64,000 nt of DNA, from NCBI RefSeq assembly GCF_039535785.1, contig NZ_BAAAXV010000001.1, positions 62,001 through 126,000 of the forward strand, read 5' to 3'. This document shows, in pieces, positions 1-10,562 of this stretch; position 1 is the first letter of the stretch; every line of letters begins with the position of its first letter. Under the pieces are notes generated by a model that was not told the DNA's origin, searched no databases, and saw nothing but the letters and a program-made list of their open reading frames with translations. Source of the stretch: Nonomuraea helvata. GTDB lineage: Bacteria > Actinomycetota > Actinomycetes > Streptosporangiales > Streptosporangiaceae. The position numbers and the translations under genes were made by a program.

Positions 1-3000
1 CCTCTCCAGACGGCAGGTAAAGGGTCGCGCCGGTGGAGTCGCGGGTGATGAGCCGGTTTCCGTCGGGCGTGTAGACGTAACCGGTGCTGGACACCGTGGC
101 GAGCAGGCCCTCGACGTCCCAGGTGAGCGCCTGCCCGCCGGGACGCGACTTGGTGTTGCCGGCCGCGTCGTAGTCGAAGGCGTCGGTCTTCGTGCCGGAT
201 GGGCCCGTCACGGTGACGCTCGTCGGGGCATGCGGCCGGGGCCGGCCGGGGGCCGGGTAAGTGGACGTGGTGACCGTGTCGGCCGTGCCGCCGAGGCCGT
301 GGCGGGTCTGCGACGTGCGACTGCTGACGACGTCGTACCGGTAGCTGGTCCAGTAGGGCGCCGCGCCCCCGACCGCGCTGCCGGGCGCGCCCACGCAGTC
401 GTCGGTGGCCGCCCAGGCCTCGGTCAGCCGCCTCAGCCGGTCGAAGCCGAAGCACTGGACGTCCGTGCCATCCCCTGGCGTGGTGTTTGCGATCTTTGTG
501 ACGTTGCCTGCGGGATCGTAGGCGTAGGTGGTGTCGTCGACCGTGAGCGCGCCGGCCTTCTCGCGTTCGACGAGCGAGCGGGACAGGTTCCGGGTGGCGA
601 GGTCATAGTTGGCAGTCCACCAGATCTGCGGCATGTCGGGGTCGCCGAAGTGGATCTGGCCGACCTCGCCGAATTCGGTGTAGCCGGTCTTGTCCACGTA
701 GCGGTCCCGGCCCGTGAGCTCGTACGGCGAGCCGAGGTCGTCGTACGTCTGGACGAGCGTCTCGGCGGGTACGTCGACGCCGAGCGCGGGGAGCTTCGTC
801 GCATCGACGCTGCCGTCCGCGAGGTACGTCGTCGTGGTCTCGTAGGTGCCCGCCAGCCCGTCCCCGGTGTCAGGGATGGTGATCCGAGTCCCGGTCGGCC
901 GGTAGCCGGGGTCGTACCCGAGCACGGTCGTGGTGTACGCGACGCCGCCGTCGTAACGGGTGGACGAGTCCAGCCGGCCCTTGGCCAGGGTGTCGTAGGC
1001 CCAGGAGGCCAGCTTCGTGCCGGTGGGTGCCCCCTCGTGGACGGAGGACTTCCGACCCAGCGCGTCGTACACGGTGGCGACCGTGGATCCACGCGCGTCG
1101 GTCGTGGTGAGGAGTTGGCCGGCATCGTCATAGGTCATGGTCGACGTGCCTTTGTCAGGGTCCACTGTTCTGATCTTGTTCCTGCGCAGGTCGTATTCAT
1201 AGCTCCACACGTTGCCCGCGGCGTCGGTAAGCTTGGCCAGGTCTCCTGCCCTGGTGTAGGCGTAGTTCGTCCTGGTGAAGGAGTCGCCGCCGGGCTGTGC
1301 CGCCATGTACTGCCGCAGCTCCGTGGTCTGGCCGCGGGCGTCGGTGTAGGTCGCCGTGGGCGTGCCGCCTGCGGGCGGCGTGACCTCGACGTGGTCGCCG
1401 AAGTAGCGAGTGGTCGTCGACCACTGTGCCTCGTTGAACTTCTCCAGCGTGGCCTTGGTGAGCCGTTCTGCCCCGTCGTACTGGTTGACCGTCTGGGACG
1501 GGATGAGGGTCTCGTCAGCGGGCTGGACCAAAGTGGTGCCCGGGTCTCCGTTCGCCTTGTAGGCGGCGTTGGACTTGGCCACGAGACCGCGCGCGTCGTA
1601 GAAGGTGTCGGTCAGAATGCGCCCTCCGCCCCAGCTCGGCGCCTGTGTCTGCCGCTTGCGCAGGAACCCGTCGAGCAACTCATAGCTGCTCACCAGGTTG
1701 CCGTTGGCCTTTAACGTCTCGGTGCGGACCCAGGTGGCTCCGTCATTACGGACGCCGTAGGAGAAACGGAGGTTCGGGGTCTGCCTGGCGTCGTGGGAGC
1801 GGCCCGGCAGCCATACACCCGTCAGGCGGCCCAGAGGATCGTAGGTCTGGTCAGTGCGCCGGTCGTTGGCGTCCACCGTCTTCACCGTCTGGTTCCTGGC
1901 CGGGTCGAGCGTGGCAGTGGCGGTGTGACCGAGTGGGTTGGTCGAGGTGGCCGAGGTCGGCAGACCGGTCTCGGGCTCGTACGACGTGGCGGTCCTGCGG
2001 CCGAGCGCGTCCTTGGACTCCTTGACCCGGCCGTAGCCGTCGTAGGTCGCCTGCGAGACGGTGACGTAACGCGGCTCCCCGTCGACGTAGTCGCGCACGT
2101 GCTCCGTCTTGGTCACGTCCCCCGCGATGGGGGCCTGACCGGGGGCGCCTCCGTCGTAGGAGGTGAGCACATCTGAGATGGCGTCCCTGGGCAGCACCGG
2201 GGTCGTGTCGCAGTTGACTCTGACCGTCCTCTCGCGGCTGAGAAGCACCAGCCATGCCTCGTCGTTCCGGGCGTACTCCCTGGTGGTGCACCGGTCGTCG
2301 TCGGCGGTGCTCACATCGCCGCGGTCGTCCACCTTGACCGCCACCGGCACCAGCATGTCCCCCTGGTCGTAGGTGGTCGTGGAATCGGTGCGCCGCCAGC
2401 CGCCGGGGATCGCCGTGCGGGTCCGCGTACGCTCGACCTGCACCTGGTACGCCTTGCGCGTGCCCTGCGTCGCCGTCGGGCCGCGCTGCCAGGGGTCGTA
2501 GATCGAGCCCTCGACCACCGGGCCGTCGACCCCTTCGTAGGTGAGCTCCTCCCGCAGGAAGCCGGCGAGCTGCGGCAGGTCGTCCAGGGTCCCACCTTGG
2601 GAGTCGGTGACCTGCGACGTCCGGGTGCCGCCGGCGGCCTTCTTGTCGCCGTGCAGACCGCGGAAGTACAGGTAGCCGGTGGCCGACTGCGTCAGGTCGC
2701 TCGGGTCCTTGGGGTTGCCGTGGCGAACGCGGACCTTCGCGTACCCCCGCCAATCGTTCCAAGACCGGTACTCGGCCGGGGTGAGCGGATCGTCCACGTA
2801 CGCCCAGCCGGCGTCGCCCTCGTAGTCGTAACTGGTGTACTCCGTGGTGTTCCCGCCGATCCTGTCCACCTCGCCCACGTAGGCGACGACGTACTTGTGG
2901 AACCAGTCGTTCAGCGTCTGCGCGCCCTCGGGAGTCCACCTGACCGGGAAGCAGCGTTTGGGGTTGTCGTCGGGGGTGGGTTTGGAATCGGTCGCGCACT

Positions 3001-4954
3001 CCGGGGCCGCGTAGTTGACCTCGATGCGGCCGCCGGACTCGGTGTTGACCGCGTACACGCGGTACTTCTTCATCGGCCGCAGGCCGTCGGTGTTGGAGTC
3101 CACCCGGTTCGCCAGCGCGAGCTTGTCGAACGTCACCGGCGGGACCGACGCCTTGCCGCCCACCCTGCCCTCATGGGCGACGCTCTTCAGCCACAGGGCC
3201 GGGCTGGTGCCGTCGTCCACCGCCGGATAGTCCTGGTCGAACGTCCAGGCGTCCACGTCGCAGTAGTCGGTGCAGTCGCCGCCCAGGATCTGCGTGGTCA
3301 CGCCGGTGAGCCGCTTGGTCGACCAGAAGGTCGGCGAAACCTGAGTCGGGCAGGTGGCGGCCTCACAGTTCAGGTACCACGGCACGTCCGGCCAGCTGGC
3401 CGCGGTGCGCTGCGCGCAGTCCTTGCCGGGGGCGCACCTGTCGACGGCGGTGAACATCACCCTGGCGGGGGCCCGCTGGGTGTACTCGGCGCCCTGGCGA
3501 GTGCCGTACTCGATGCGCTGCAGGGTACCGCCGCGGGTGTAGGTCTCCTTGGTGGTCGCCATGTTCGCCCCGTACGCGTTGGTCTCGGGCGCGTAGTAGT
3601 ACGTCATCGTGTTGCCGTGCGGGTCCACGACGTAGTCGAGGTTCCACCGGTAGGCCTGGCGGCACTTGGACGCGGCGAACGTGGCGGCATGGCACGGCTC
3701 CCCCGCGTCGTTGCCGTAGACCGGGACGGTCCACGCGGACTCGGTCTGGGGCCGGCCGTCGGTCCAGTTCGGGAGGCGGTTGAGCCCGAAGTGGTACTGG
3801 GTCCCGTCAGGCGTGGTGATCCGCCAGTACTCGCCGTCGTCGTCGCCGTTGGCGGTCCCAAAGATGTGGTCGACCCGGGAGCCGTCGTCCTCCTTCATCC
3901 GCCACTGTTTCTTGCCCGCGTCGTACACCAGCTCGCTCGAGTGGCCGCCGAACGACACCGTGACGTACTCGAACTGCTTGGTCGCCGCGTCGGTGCCCCA
4001 GCACAGGTCGCCGGTCTTCGGGCCGTCGTACACGCAGGACTTGTACCGGCGCTCGATGCTGCCCGACCAGAGCGACCAGCCCTCCCCCAGCCATGACGCC
4101 TGGTTGTTGCTGGTCGCGATGCGACCGTCCACCGAGGCCGAGTTGTACGTCGCGGCCAGCTCCGGCTTCAGCCCGCCCGGCACCTCGGGGGCATCGAGGG
4201 GATAGGACCAGGTGAAGGCCCCCGTCTGCGTGGACACCTGCCAGGACGCCGACGGCGACAGATCCGTCGCGCGGTAGTCGCCGGTGTCACCGGAGGGGGA
4301 CGCCTCCAGCGCGTAGACCGTGTCCTGCGCCGCGGCCTTCACCTCGGCCGACAGCAGTCCACCGGCGTTGCGGCTCGTCACCGGTGCGGGCCGTGCGCAT
4401 TCGGCTTTGGACGGCGTCGTCACCGCGCAGGCGGGCAGCTCGACCAGGCGCAACCGGGAGGCCCAGTCGGCGCCGTAGAGGTCGCGGAAGCCGCCGTAGT
4501 CGAGGTCGAGCCTGACCTTGCCGTCGCCCTGGCCCCCGTCGGCACGGCGCAGGCGGAGCAGCAGGCCCCCCTTGGCTGCCAGCAGCTCGATGCGGACCTT
4601 GCCAGGTGGCTGCGCCGCGCCCGCCGTTCTCTTGTCCATGTCCGGTCCCGGCGCCGCCGGGCTGATCCGTACGGGCAGTCCCCCGACACGGGCCTGTGCG
4701 GGCTCGGCCGCCGTGCGCGCGTCTGTCAGGGCGATCTCCGCCACGCCCGGCTGGGGCAGCGTGAGCTTGGGCGCCGGGCTCGCAGGACCCGGGTTCCGCC
4801 TGACCTGCCGTACCGGCACCGGCTCCACCTTGACGGTGGGCTCCTGCTGCGGCTTGTGCGGACGTAACCCGGGTGCGGCCTCGGCCGCTCCGGCCGGCGT
4901 CACCAGCGTGGTGAGCGCGACCAGCACGGCCGTCGCCGCTCTCGTTCTTCTCAT
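1..4954 (-). CDS. Secreted RHS/YD-repeat protein, 3' end outside window
   Basis: About 1650 codons are visible and the frame stays open to the left edge. It starts with ATG at 4954, overlapping the stop of the upstream LamG gene as ATGA, so the two are probably translationally coupled. Residues 1-27 form a Sec signal peptide (MRRTRAATAVLVALTTLV then AGA). The middle region resembles SpvB/RHS N-terminal sequence (AATYNSASVDGRIA, LGEGWSLW). Classical YD repeats follow, such as YDALGRKSSV, YDPAGNVTKI and YDAAGNTKSR. Such proteins form a beta-cocoon shell, often carrying a C-terminal toxin or adhesion domain. That end lies beyond position 1, so toxin identity and any immunity gene cannot be judged here. 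Confidence 0.93.
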   Translation of the reverse strand, partial: MRRTRAATAVLVALTTLVTPAGAAEAAPGLRPHKPQQEPTVKVEPVPVRQVRRNPGPASPAPKLTLPQPGVAEIALTDARTAAEPAQARVGGLPVRISPAAPGPDMDKRTAGAAQPPGKVRIELLAAKGGLLLRLRRADGGQGDGKVRLDLDYGGFRDLYGADWASRLRLVELPACAVTTPSKAECARPAPVTSRNAGGLLSAEVKAAAQDTVYALEASPSGDTGDYRATDLSPSASWQVSTQTGAFTWSYPLDAPEVPGGLKPELAATYNSASVDGRIATSNNQASWLGEGWSLWSGSIERRYKSCVYDGPKTGDLCWGTDAATKQFEYVTVSFGGHSSELVYDAGKKQWRMKEDDGSRVDHIFGTANGDDDGEYWRITTPDGTQYHFGLNRLPNWTDGRPQTESAWTVPVYGNDAGEPCHAATFAASKCRQAYRWNLDYVVDPHGNTMTYYYAPETNAYGANMATTKETYTRGGTLQRIEYGTRQGAEYTQRAPARVMFTAVDRCAPGKDCAQRTAASWPDVPWYLNCEAATCPTQVSPTFWSTKRLTGVTTQILGGDCTDYCDVDAWTFDQDYPAVDDGTSPALWLKSVAHEGRVGGKASVPPVTFDKLALANRVDSNTDGLRPMKKYRVYAVNTESGGRIEVNYAAPECATDSKPTPDDNPKRCFPVRWTPEGAQTLNDWFHKYVVAYVGEVDRIGGNTTEYTSYDYEGDAGWAYVDDPLTPAEYRSWNDWRGYAKVRVRHGNPKDPSDLTQSATGYLYFRGLHGDKKAAGGTRTSQVTDSQGGTLDDLPQLAGFLREELTYEGVDGPVVEGSIYDPWQRGPTATQGTRKAYQVQVERTRTRTAIPGGWRRTDSTTTYDQGDMLVPVAVKVDDRGDVSTADDDRCTTREYARNDEAWLVLLSRERTVRVNCDTTPVLPRDAISDVLTSYDGGAPGQAPIAGDVTKTEHVRDYVDGEPRYVTVSQATYDGYGRVKESKDALGRRTATSYEPETGLPTSATSTNPLGHTATATLDPARNQTVKTVDANDRRTDQTYDPLGRLTGVWLPGRSHDARQTPNLRFSYGVRNDGATWVRTETLKANGNLVSSYELLDGFLRKRQTQAPSWGGGRILTDTFYDARGLVAKSNAAYKANGDPGTTLVQPADETLIPSQTVNQYDGAERLTKATLEKFNEAQWSTTTRYFGDHVEVTPPAGGTPTATYTDARGQTTELRQYMAAQPGGDSFTRTNYAYTRAGDLAKLTDAAGNVWSYEYDLRRNKIRTVDPDKGTSTMTYDDAGQLLTTTDARGSTVATVYDALGRKSSVHEGAPTGTKLASWAYDTLAKGRLDSSTRYDGGVAYTTTVLGYDPGYRPTGTRITIPDTGDGLAGTYETTTTYLADGSVDATKLPALGVDVPAETLVQTYDDLGSPYELTGRDRYVDKTGYTEFGEVGQIHFGDPDMPQIWWTANYDLATRNLSRSLVEREKAGALTVDDTTYAYDPAGNVTKIANTTPGDGTDVQCFGFDRLRRLTEAWAATDDCVGAPGSAVGGAAPYWTSYRYDVVSSRTSQTRHGLGGTADTVTTSTYPAPGRPRPHAPTSVTVTGPSGTKTDAFDYDAAGNTKSRPGGQALTWDVEGLLATVSSTGYVYTPDGNRLITRDSTGATLYLPSGE

Positions 4955-7900
4955 GACCACCCTCCAAGGCCCGTCGCGACATAACCGAGCGGCTTCACCT
5001 GCGCCTGGCCCTCGCAGCCCGGGTCGAGCGACTCGAAGCGCTCACCGGAAGCGGTGACCTTGCACCGGTAGAGCCGCGTACTGTCCACCCCTGGCGGCGG
5101 CTGTGTCCAGAGGTTGCCGATCCACGCGGTCGCCACGGCCGCACCCTCGCAGTCGGACTGTGTGGAGACGAACTCGTCCGCGCCGTCGCGGCAGGTCCTC
5201 AGCGCCACGGTGTCCGGCAGCGTGGCCAGCGCCACCATGCCGAGGACCGCTTCCGGCCGATAGTCGCCGGGCACCCCGAACGCGCTGCTCACGCGGTCAC
5301 CCGGACGCGCGCTGCGCACCAGCGCCCCGTACGCCCGGGTGAATCCGAGCGGGCCTTTGACCGTCTCCCCGCCGCAGGTGGGGTCGCTGGAGTCGAAGTT
5401 CTCAAGGGTCTTCGTCACGGCGCACCGGTAGAGGGCGATGGTCGGCACGTCCTTCGGCGGGTTCAGGTACACCCGGCCGTGCTCGCCGAGCTTGCGGTGC
5501 CCCTCGCAGTTCGGGTCCATGGAGGTGAACTGGTCCTTCTCCTGGTAGAGGCAGGAGTAGAGGACCCGGGTGTCCGCGGCGCCCTCTGGTGCCGGCAGCC
5601 CGTACGAGCCGTCGAAGTGATAGCCCGGCGGCACAGAGGCGGTGCCCGTCAGGTGGTCGCCGTCGTGGCTGTACCAGCGGGAGATCTGCCCCGCGTACGG
5701 GGACGACGGCCGGGTCGCGGAGTCGCGGAACGCGGCCTTGATCTGGTCGTCGGTACGCACGCCGGAGTAGACCCGCACGTCGTCGATCGCGCCGGCCCAG
5801 AACTCGGCCGGCCGGCCCTGGATCCGCGATCGGCCGATCGCGAACGGCCCGCCGGCCTGCCAGCCGCCTTCGAGCGGCAGGCTCGTGACCTGCGCGCCGT
5901 TGACGTAGAGCCGGAGCCGCCCTGAGGCGACGTCGCGGACGGCGGCGAGATGGGTCCACTCGCCGCGGGTGGCCACGTCGGCGGACTCGGCGTTCGTCCC
6001 GGTGGTGCCGTTCCCATTCTCGTCGGGAACGGTCACGCTCCACTTGCCGCTGCTCGCACGGTATTTGATGGCGAATCCGCTGGCCTGGCCGGTGCCGTCC
6101 TGACTGAGCACGGTACGGTCGGAGGTGCCAGGATCGTCCATCAGCACCCAGGCCATGGCGGTGTAGCTGCCGTCGGTCCTCACCACCGGCCCGGCCGTGG
6201 ACAGGTAGCCGGTGGTCCCGTTGAGCCGGGCCGCTCCCCCGCTGTTGCCGGGCCCCCAGGTGACGCCGCCCGTCGCGGTAGCTGTCCTGAAATTTCCAGA
6301 AACGTCCGCTGCGGTCACGCCCGCTGTCTCGTCCAGCGGCCACAGGCCCTCGTCCAGGCTCGGCGTCGTGGCCAGCTCCCTGACCTCGTCCTCGCCGAGA
6401 ATCCGGTCGTAGACGCGCACGTCGTCGACCGCGCCGGGCCAGCGGTCGTCCGGTTGTCCGCCGAACTTCCCCCGCCCGACGGCCAGCGGTCCGGCGGCGT
6501 TCCATGTGCCGGTGTGCTGCAGCGTGCCGCCGAGTTCGCCGTTGACGTAGATGCGCATCCGGCCGTCGGCGGCGTCGTACGAGCCGGCGAGATGGGTCCA
6601 GACACCCGGCCGCACCGGGGCGTCCGCCGTCACCCGGTCGAACGTGGGGTCATCCCCGTCGGTCTGCGCCATGGTGAACTCCCACTTGCGAGTGCCGCCG
6701 CCGTACTGCAGGAAGAACCCGCTGACCTGGCTTCCGTCCTGGCTGACGGCGGCGTACCAGTCGTCGTCGGCACGGTCGAGGCGGACCCAGGCGGCGACCG
6801 CGAAGCTCTGGTCGGTGCGGACCGCGGGGCCGCCGGCGCTCATGTCGCCCGACTCACCGTCGAACCTGAGGGCGTCCCCGTTCCTGCCGGTGGTCCAGGC
6901 CGCGCCCTTCAGGTGAGCGCCGTCGTTGGTGACCGTGCCGGTGCGCCCGTTGCCGGAGGCGTCGCTGACCGTGCTCTGGTGGCCGAAACCGTCGAGCTGC
7001 CAGTGCCCGGTCGAGGGTGTGCCGCGGCCCGCCGCGAAGTGGTAGTGCCGGATGTTCTGCCCCACGTTGCCCGCCCGGTCCACGCTCTGGACGTACAGGT
7101 CCATCGGGCCTCTGCTCGGGGGCGTGACCAGCGCCTTGGCCGGCCCGCCCGGCGCGTCGGCGCTCACGAACGCGGGCGGCGTGGTCCCGGCGACGGAGGC
7201 CGTCCAGTACCGGTAGCGGACCACGTCGCCCACGCCGTTGGCGCCGAAGCTGAAGGTCCCGGTACGGCCCACGCCGCCCCCGAGGTCGTTCTCCGGGTAC
7301 ATGTCCGATGCCACGGTGGGCGGTTTGTCGGGCGCCGTCTGGTCGACGGTGAGTTCGCACCAGTCGGTCCAGTCGCCGGAGTCCGTGTGATCGGTCGTCT
7401 GCGCACGCCAGCGGATCTTGTTGCCGTTCCGGTAGGCGCCTCCGGGGACGGTCACCGCGAACTCTGCGCCCGAGCCCTGGTCCAGGGTCGTGCTCCCGCC
7501 GATCCGGCTGTCGCCCTTCCACCACTCGAACGTCACCGCCACCGGCCCGCCGTCCGGGTCCGTGGCGGTGGCCTTCAGGCGCGGGGCCGCGGTGTAGACG
7601 TACTGCCCGTCCGCACAGGGGCGGCCCTCGGACGAGAGGTCGAACGGCTCGTCGGGGTAGGAGTTGTAGTCGACGATCAGCGAGGGGTTGGTGTCGAACT
7701 TCTTCCACGCGAGCGAGTCGTTCTCGTCACCCGCCCGGAGCATGAACGCCACGCCGGCGGAGCCGGAGCCGAGCGCGCTCTCCACGTTGCCGGTGACGGT
7801 CCAGCCGATCACGTTGGCCGGGCAACCGCTGTAGCCGAAGGCGACGTTCTGGCCGCCGATGTAGGTCGCCCACGGCTGAGTGTTCCACGTCAGACCGGGG

Positions 7901-8823
7901 CCTATCGGCCCAGTGTGGTACAGGTCGACCACTCGCGGACTGCACGATGGCGCGTAGTTCTCGCGGGCGTTGAACTGGGCGTTGAGCACGTGCTTGCCGC
8001 GCAGGGCCCCGATGTCGAACAGGAAGTACGACCGGTAGCGGACGATCGGCCGATCCCAGGCCGAGTAGCCGACCTTCGCGACGGGATCGCCGTCGCCGCC
8101 CCAGTAGCTGTTGCCGGCCAGGCCCATGTCGGCCACCTCGGCCCAGCCCGACTTGGGGGCGTCGAGGCTCGGTCCGTTGGCCGCGAGGGTGACGGGGAAG
8201 GCCGTGTCCTTGGCGGCCAGCTGCTTCCTGTCGACCTTGACGGGCAGTTCGTCCAGCTTGCCGTCGGCCGCGGCCTCGCGGGTCTTCACCGTCAGCGTCT
8301 GCGAGAGCCCTTGCGGAGTGGCCGTCACCCGTAGATCGATCCCAGGCCGCACCTCCTGGTAGACGGCCGTGGAGCCGGTGAGCACCGGCTTGGGGAGCGG
8401 GCCGGGCCAGCTCACCTCCACGCTCTTGCCACCGCGCCGGTAGCGGGCCAGCGGGCCGTCCCCGCCGCCGGAGAGCGTCAGGTCCTCCGGCGTGGCCGCG
8501 GCGGAGACCGTACCGTCAGGGTTGACCCGCAATGTGGTGTCCACCGGCACCCACGTGCCAGCCCGCCGCACGCGGGCCGGTTGCGCGTTGAACGTGGCCG
8601 TCAGCCGCCCGTTGGGGTTGGCCACGACCTGCCGCGTCTCGGAAGTCAGCGCCGTGACCTCCACGGGCTTCCCGGACGCCCGCGCCGCCACGACAGCGGC
8701 CTGCTCCGGAGCGGGTCCTGTGCTGTCCGCACGGCCCGTGCCGTGCACCACCGATAAAAGGGTGGCTGACGCCACCACCGTAGTCATAAACCGCCGCATG
8801 GCCGCCCCAGAAGAGATCTTCAC
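4951..8823 (-). CDS. Secreted protein with DNRLRE and two LamG domains
   Basis: 1290 residues from a GTG at 8823; an in-frame ATG at 8799 (MRRFMTTVV) is equally plausible, as neither has a clear Shine-Dalgarno. A signal peptide is followed by a DNRLRE-like beta-sandwich (about residues 250-385; SYFLFDIGALRGKHVLNAQF). Ig-like spacer sequence and two LamG/concanavalin-like domains follow (about 610-805 and 825-1020), each with the ending DDVRVY. The C-terminus has four related Cys-containing repeats of the type LYxC...F.S.DP.CEG. No catalytic motif is visible, so a carbohydrate- or surface-binding partner of the coupled RHS protein is the likeliest role. This domain order is common beside actinobacterial RHS genes. 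Confidence 0.9.
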   Translation of the reverse strand: MKISSGAAMRRFMTTVVASATLLSVVHGTGRADSTGPAPEQAAVVAARASGKPVEVTALTSETRQVVANPNGRLTATFNAQPARVRRAGTWVPVDTTLRVNPDGTVSAAATPEDLTLSGGGDGPLARYRRGGKSVEVSWPGPLPKPVLTGSTAVYQEVRPGIDLRVTATPQGLSQTLTVKTREAAADGKLDELPVKVDRKQLAAKDTAFPVTLAANGPSLDAPKSGWAEVADMGLAGNSYWGGDGDPVAKVGYSAWDRPIVRYRSYFLFDIGALRGKHVLNAQFNARENYAPSCSPRVVDLYHTGPIGPGLTWNTQPWATYIGGQNVAFGYSGCPANVIGWTVTGNVESALGSGSAGVAFMLRAGDENDSLAWKKFDTNPSLIVDYNSYPDEPFDLSSEGRPCADGQYVYTAAPRLKATATDPDGGPVAVTFEWWKGDSRIGGSTTLDQGSGAEFAVTVPGGAYRNGNKIRWRAQTTDHTDSGDWTDWCELTVDQTAPDKPPTVASDMYPENDLGGGVGRTGTFSFGANGVGDVVRYRYWTASVAGTTPPAFVSADAPGGPAKALVTPPSRGPMDLYVQSVDRAGNVGQNIRHYHFAAGRGTPSTGHWQLDGFGHQSTVSDASGNGRTGTVTNDGAHLKGAAWTTGRNGDALRFDGESGDMSAGGPAVRTDQSFAVAAWVRLDRADDDWYAAVSQDGSQVSGFFLQYGGGTRKWEFTMAQTDGDDPTFDRVTADAPVRPGVWTHLAGSYDAADGRMRIYVNGELGGTLQHTGTWNAAGPLAVGRGKFGGQPDDRWPGAVDDVRVYDRILGEDEVRELATTPSLDEGLWPLDETAGVTAADVSGNFRTATATGGVTWGPGNSGGAARLNGTTGYLSTAGPVVRTDGSYTAMAWVLMDDPGTSDRTVLSQDGTGQASGFAIKYRASSGKWSVTVPDENGNGTTGTNAESADVATRGEWTHLAAVRDVASGRLRLYVNGAQVTSLPLEGGWQAGGPFAIGRSRIQGRPAEFWAGAIDDVRVYSGVRTDDQIKAAFRDSATRPSSPYAGQISRWYSHDGDHLTGTASVPPGYHFDGSYGLPAPEGAADTRVLYSCLYQEKDQFTSMDPNCEGHRKLGEHGRVYLNPPKDVPTIALYRCAVTKTLENFDSSDPTCGGETVKGPLGFTRAYGALVRSARPGDRVSSAFGVPGDYRPEAVLGMVALATLPDTVALRTCRDGADEFVSTQSDCEGAAVATAWIGNLWTQPPPGVDSTRLYRCKVTASGERFESLDPGCEGQAQVKPLGYVATGLGGWS

Positions 8824-9008
8824 ATAGCGGTCACAGTGTGCGGGGAGCGCCTGTCGTCTTGGCGACGCCGCCCATGGGCCCGCGTCAGCGCGACGACAGC
8901 GAAACGACAGGGCAGCTCGCCAGAGTGGGCTCCGCGCGGGCCGGCCCTCCTACGCTCCGTCCTCCGCCTCCCGCCTGGCCGGGCGCGGGCAAGCTCAGGG
9001 AGAGTCGT

Positions 9009-9700
9009 TCACGACAGACGCAGGCCGGGGCTCCGCGTGAGGCCGAGGAGGCCGAGCAGGTCGTCGATCATCTGCTCGAACAGCGGCTGCGGATCGTCGA
9101 AGGCGAATCCGTGGTGTCCGTAGACGGCCATGCAGACCAGCCCGTAGATCTGCCGCCAGCAGACGACCATGAGGAACGCCACGCCGATGGGGAACTTCAG
9201 GCCGACTTCCGAGCGGTAGGTGCGCAACTGTGCTGCCAGCACAGGGTCGATCTCCTCGTCCGCCGGACAGGTCAGCCGCCCCTCGTCCCACAGACGGGCG
9301 AACAGCCGCCCGAACAGGCCGCCCAGCTCGCGCGCGATGACCACCGGGATGCCCTCCTCCGACTCGGCGACCTTGGCATACCCGGCGCCCATGAGCAGGT
9401 CGAACTCGACCTTGTTGGCCACCGACCACTCGAGCACGGCGTGGGTGCCGGCGTGCAGCTGGGCACTGAGGTCGTCAGAGGCCTGGCGTCGCACGGCCCG
9501 GTCCACGGTGTCGATGAACTCCGCGGTGATGTCGTCGTAGATGGCGCGTACGAGGCCCGCCCTGCCGTTGAAGTAGCGGTAGAGGGCCGGGGGCGTCACG
9601 CCGACGCCGCGGGCCACGGCGGCAAGGGTGAGACCCTCGATGTCCTCCTCCGCGGCGATCCTGCGGGCGACGACCTTGGCGTCACGTTCGCGCGCGTCTC
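9009..9700 (-). pseudogene. TetR-family regulator lacking its N-terminus
   Basis: The frame encodes a TetR-type helix-turn-helix (LTLAAVARGVGVTPPALYRYF) and a full ligand-binding domain ending GLTRSPGLRLS. Just before the HTH (RERDAKVVARRIAAEED) the similarity stops, and the frame runs into antisense of the neighbouring gene. No ATG, GTG or TTG lies at a sensible distance, so the first 10-20 residues and the promoter appear to be missing. The neighbour facing away at 9687 is also 5'-truncated, and the two remnants overlap or abut. One deletion across an old divergent promoter explains both. A distant in-frame start could still give a product, but this is unlikely. Confidence 0.7.
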
Positions 9701-10487
9701 CGTCACCGCCGACGCCAGGAAGACGGCGCTGGCCGAGACGGCGAAGCGCCTTCCGGCCGTGCTCGCCGCCCAAGGGCCGGTCGCCTGCTCGCGGAATGAC
9801 GAAGGGTGGCGGGCCACGGCCTACGACGACGCCTTCCGTACCCCTGTCGCCGACTTCTCCAGTGTGACGCTCGCGCCACTCCTGACCGAGATCGCCGCGA
9901 AGGCGGGCGGCGCCCGACGCTGCCCGCGCACCATCCATCCCTCCGGCAGATTCGCGGCCAACCCAAGCGGGGTGGCCGTGGGGTGGAACCTGATCAAAGG
10001 GGCCGAGCTGGAGATCCTCGCGAACACGGTGGACCGTTACGAGGACGCTCCGCTCCGGCTGCCGTTCGGCATGAAGATCGTCGTGCGCGACGGCGGCCTG
10101 CGCCACTGCGACCCCCTCGCCTGGATCAACGCCACCGACCTGCTCTGCCTGGGCGGGAGCAACGACCTCTACACCGTGCAGGTCAACCCCGGGCTGGCCC
10201 GGGACGACATCGATTACGTCCAGCACACCGAGGTGAAGGCGAAGAAGAAGATCGCCCCCGAGACCGAGACGCCGATCATCTCGGTGGCCGTCTCCCGGGA
10301 CCGCCGCTCCCTGATCATCGCGGCCGGCGAGAACAGCGACTCCGGCACGGCCAAGCTCTACCGCGTCAGCCTGACCTCCCCCTCCGATCCGGTGGAACTC
10401 GGCCCGATCCCGGCGGAGTCGAGGGAGCACTTCACTCTCCTCAGCAACTTCCAGCAGCCTGTACGCGTCGACGGCACGTCGCACTGA
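9687..10487 (+). pseudogene. C-terminal part of a probable beta-propeller protein
   Basis: About 266 codons with strong coding character but no start codon near the N-terminal edge. The conserved-looking part begins abruptly at FARVSVTADARKTAL. Blade-like strands such as ISVAVSRDRRSLIIAAGE and TAKLYRVSLTSPSDPVEL suggest a WD40- or PQQ-like propeller, perhaps formerly a membrane-anchored actinobacterial protein. A Cys pair (CRNDEG and RRCPRTIHP regions) is visible. The missing N-terminus faces the truncated TetR gene, consistent with a shared deletion. The original function is not recognised. Confidence 0.55.
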
Positions 10488-10562
10488 CCCCCCTGGGGTC
10501 CCCTTCCCTTGGCAGGCGGGCCTTGGATGCCGGCGGCGCGCCGGTCTCAGTACAGTGGCGGG

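Noticed and set aside
2597..4096. Long open frame on the plus strand
   Set aside because: Antisense to the RHS gene; rich in Arg, Val and Gly without any domain, as expected from GC-biased third positions.
5950..8334. 794-codon plus-strand frame
   Set aside because: Antisense shadow of the LamG gene, with no start signal or family features.
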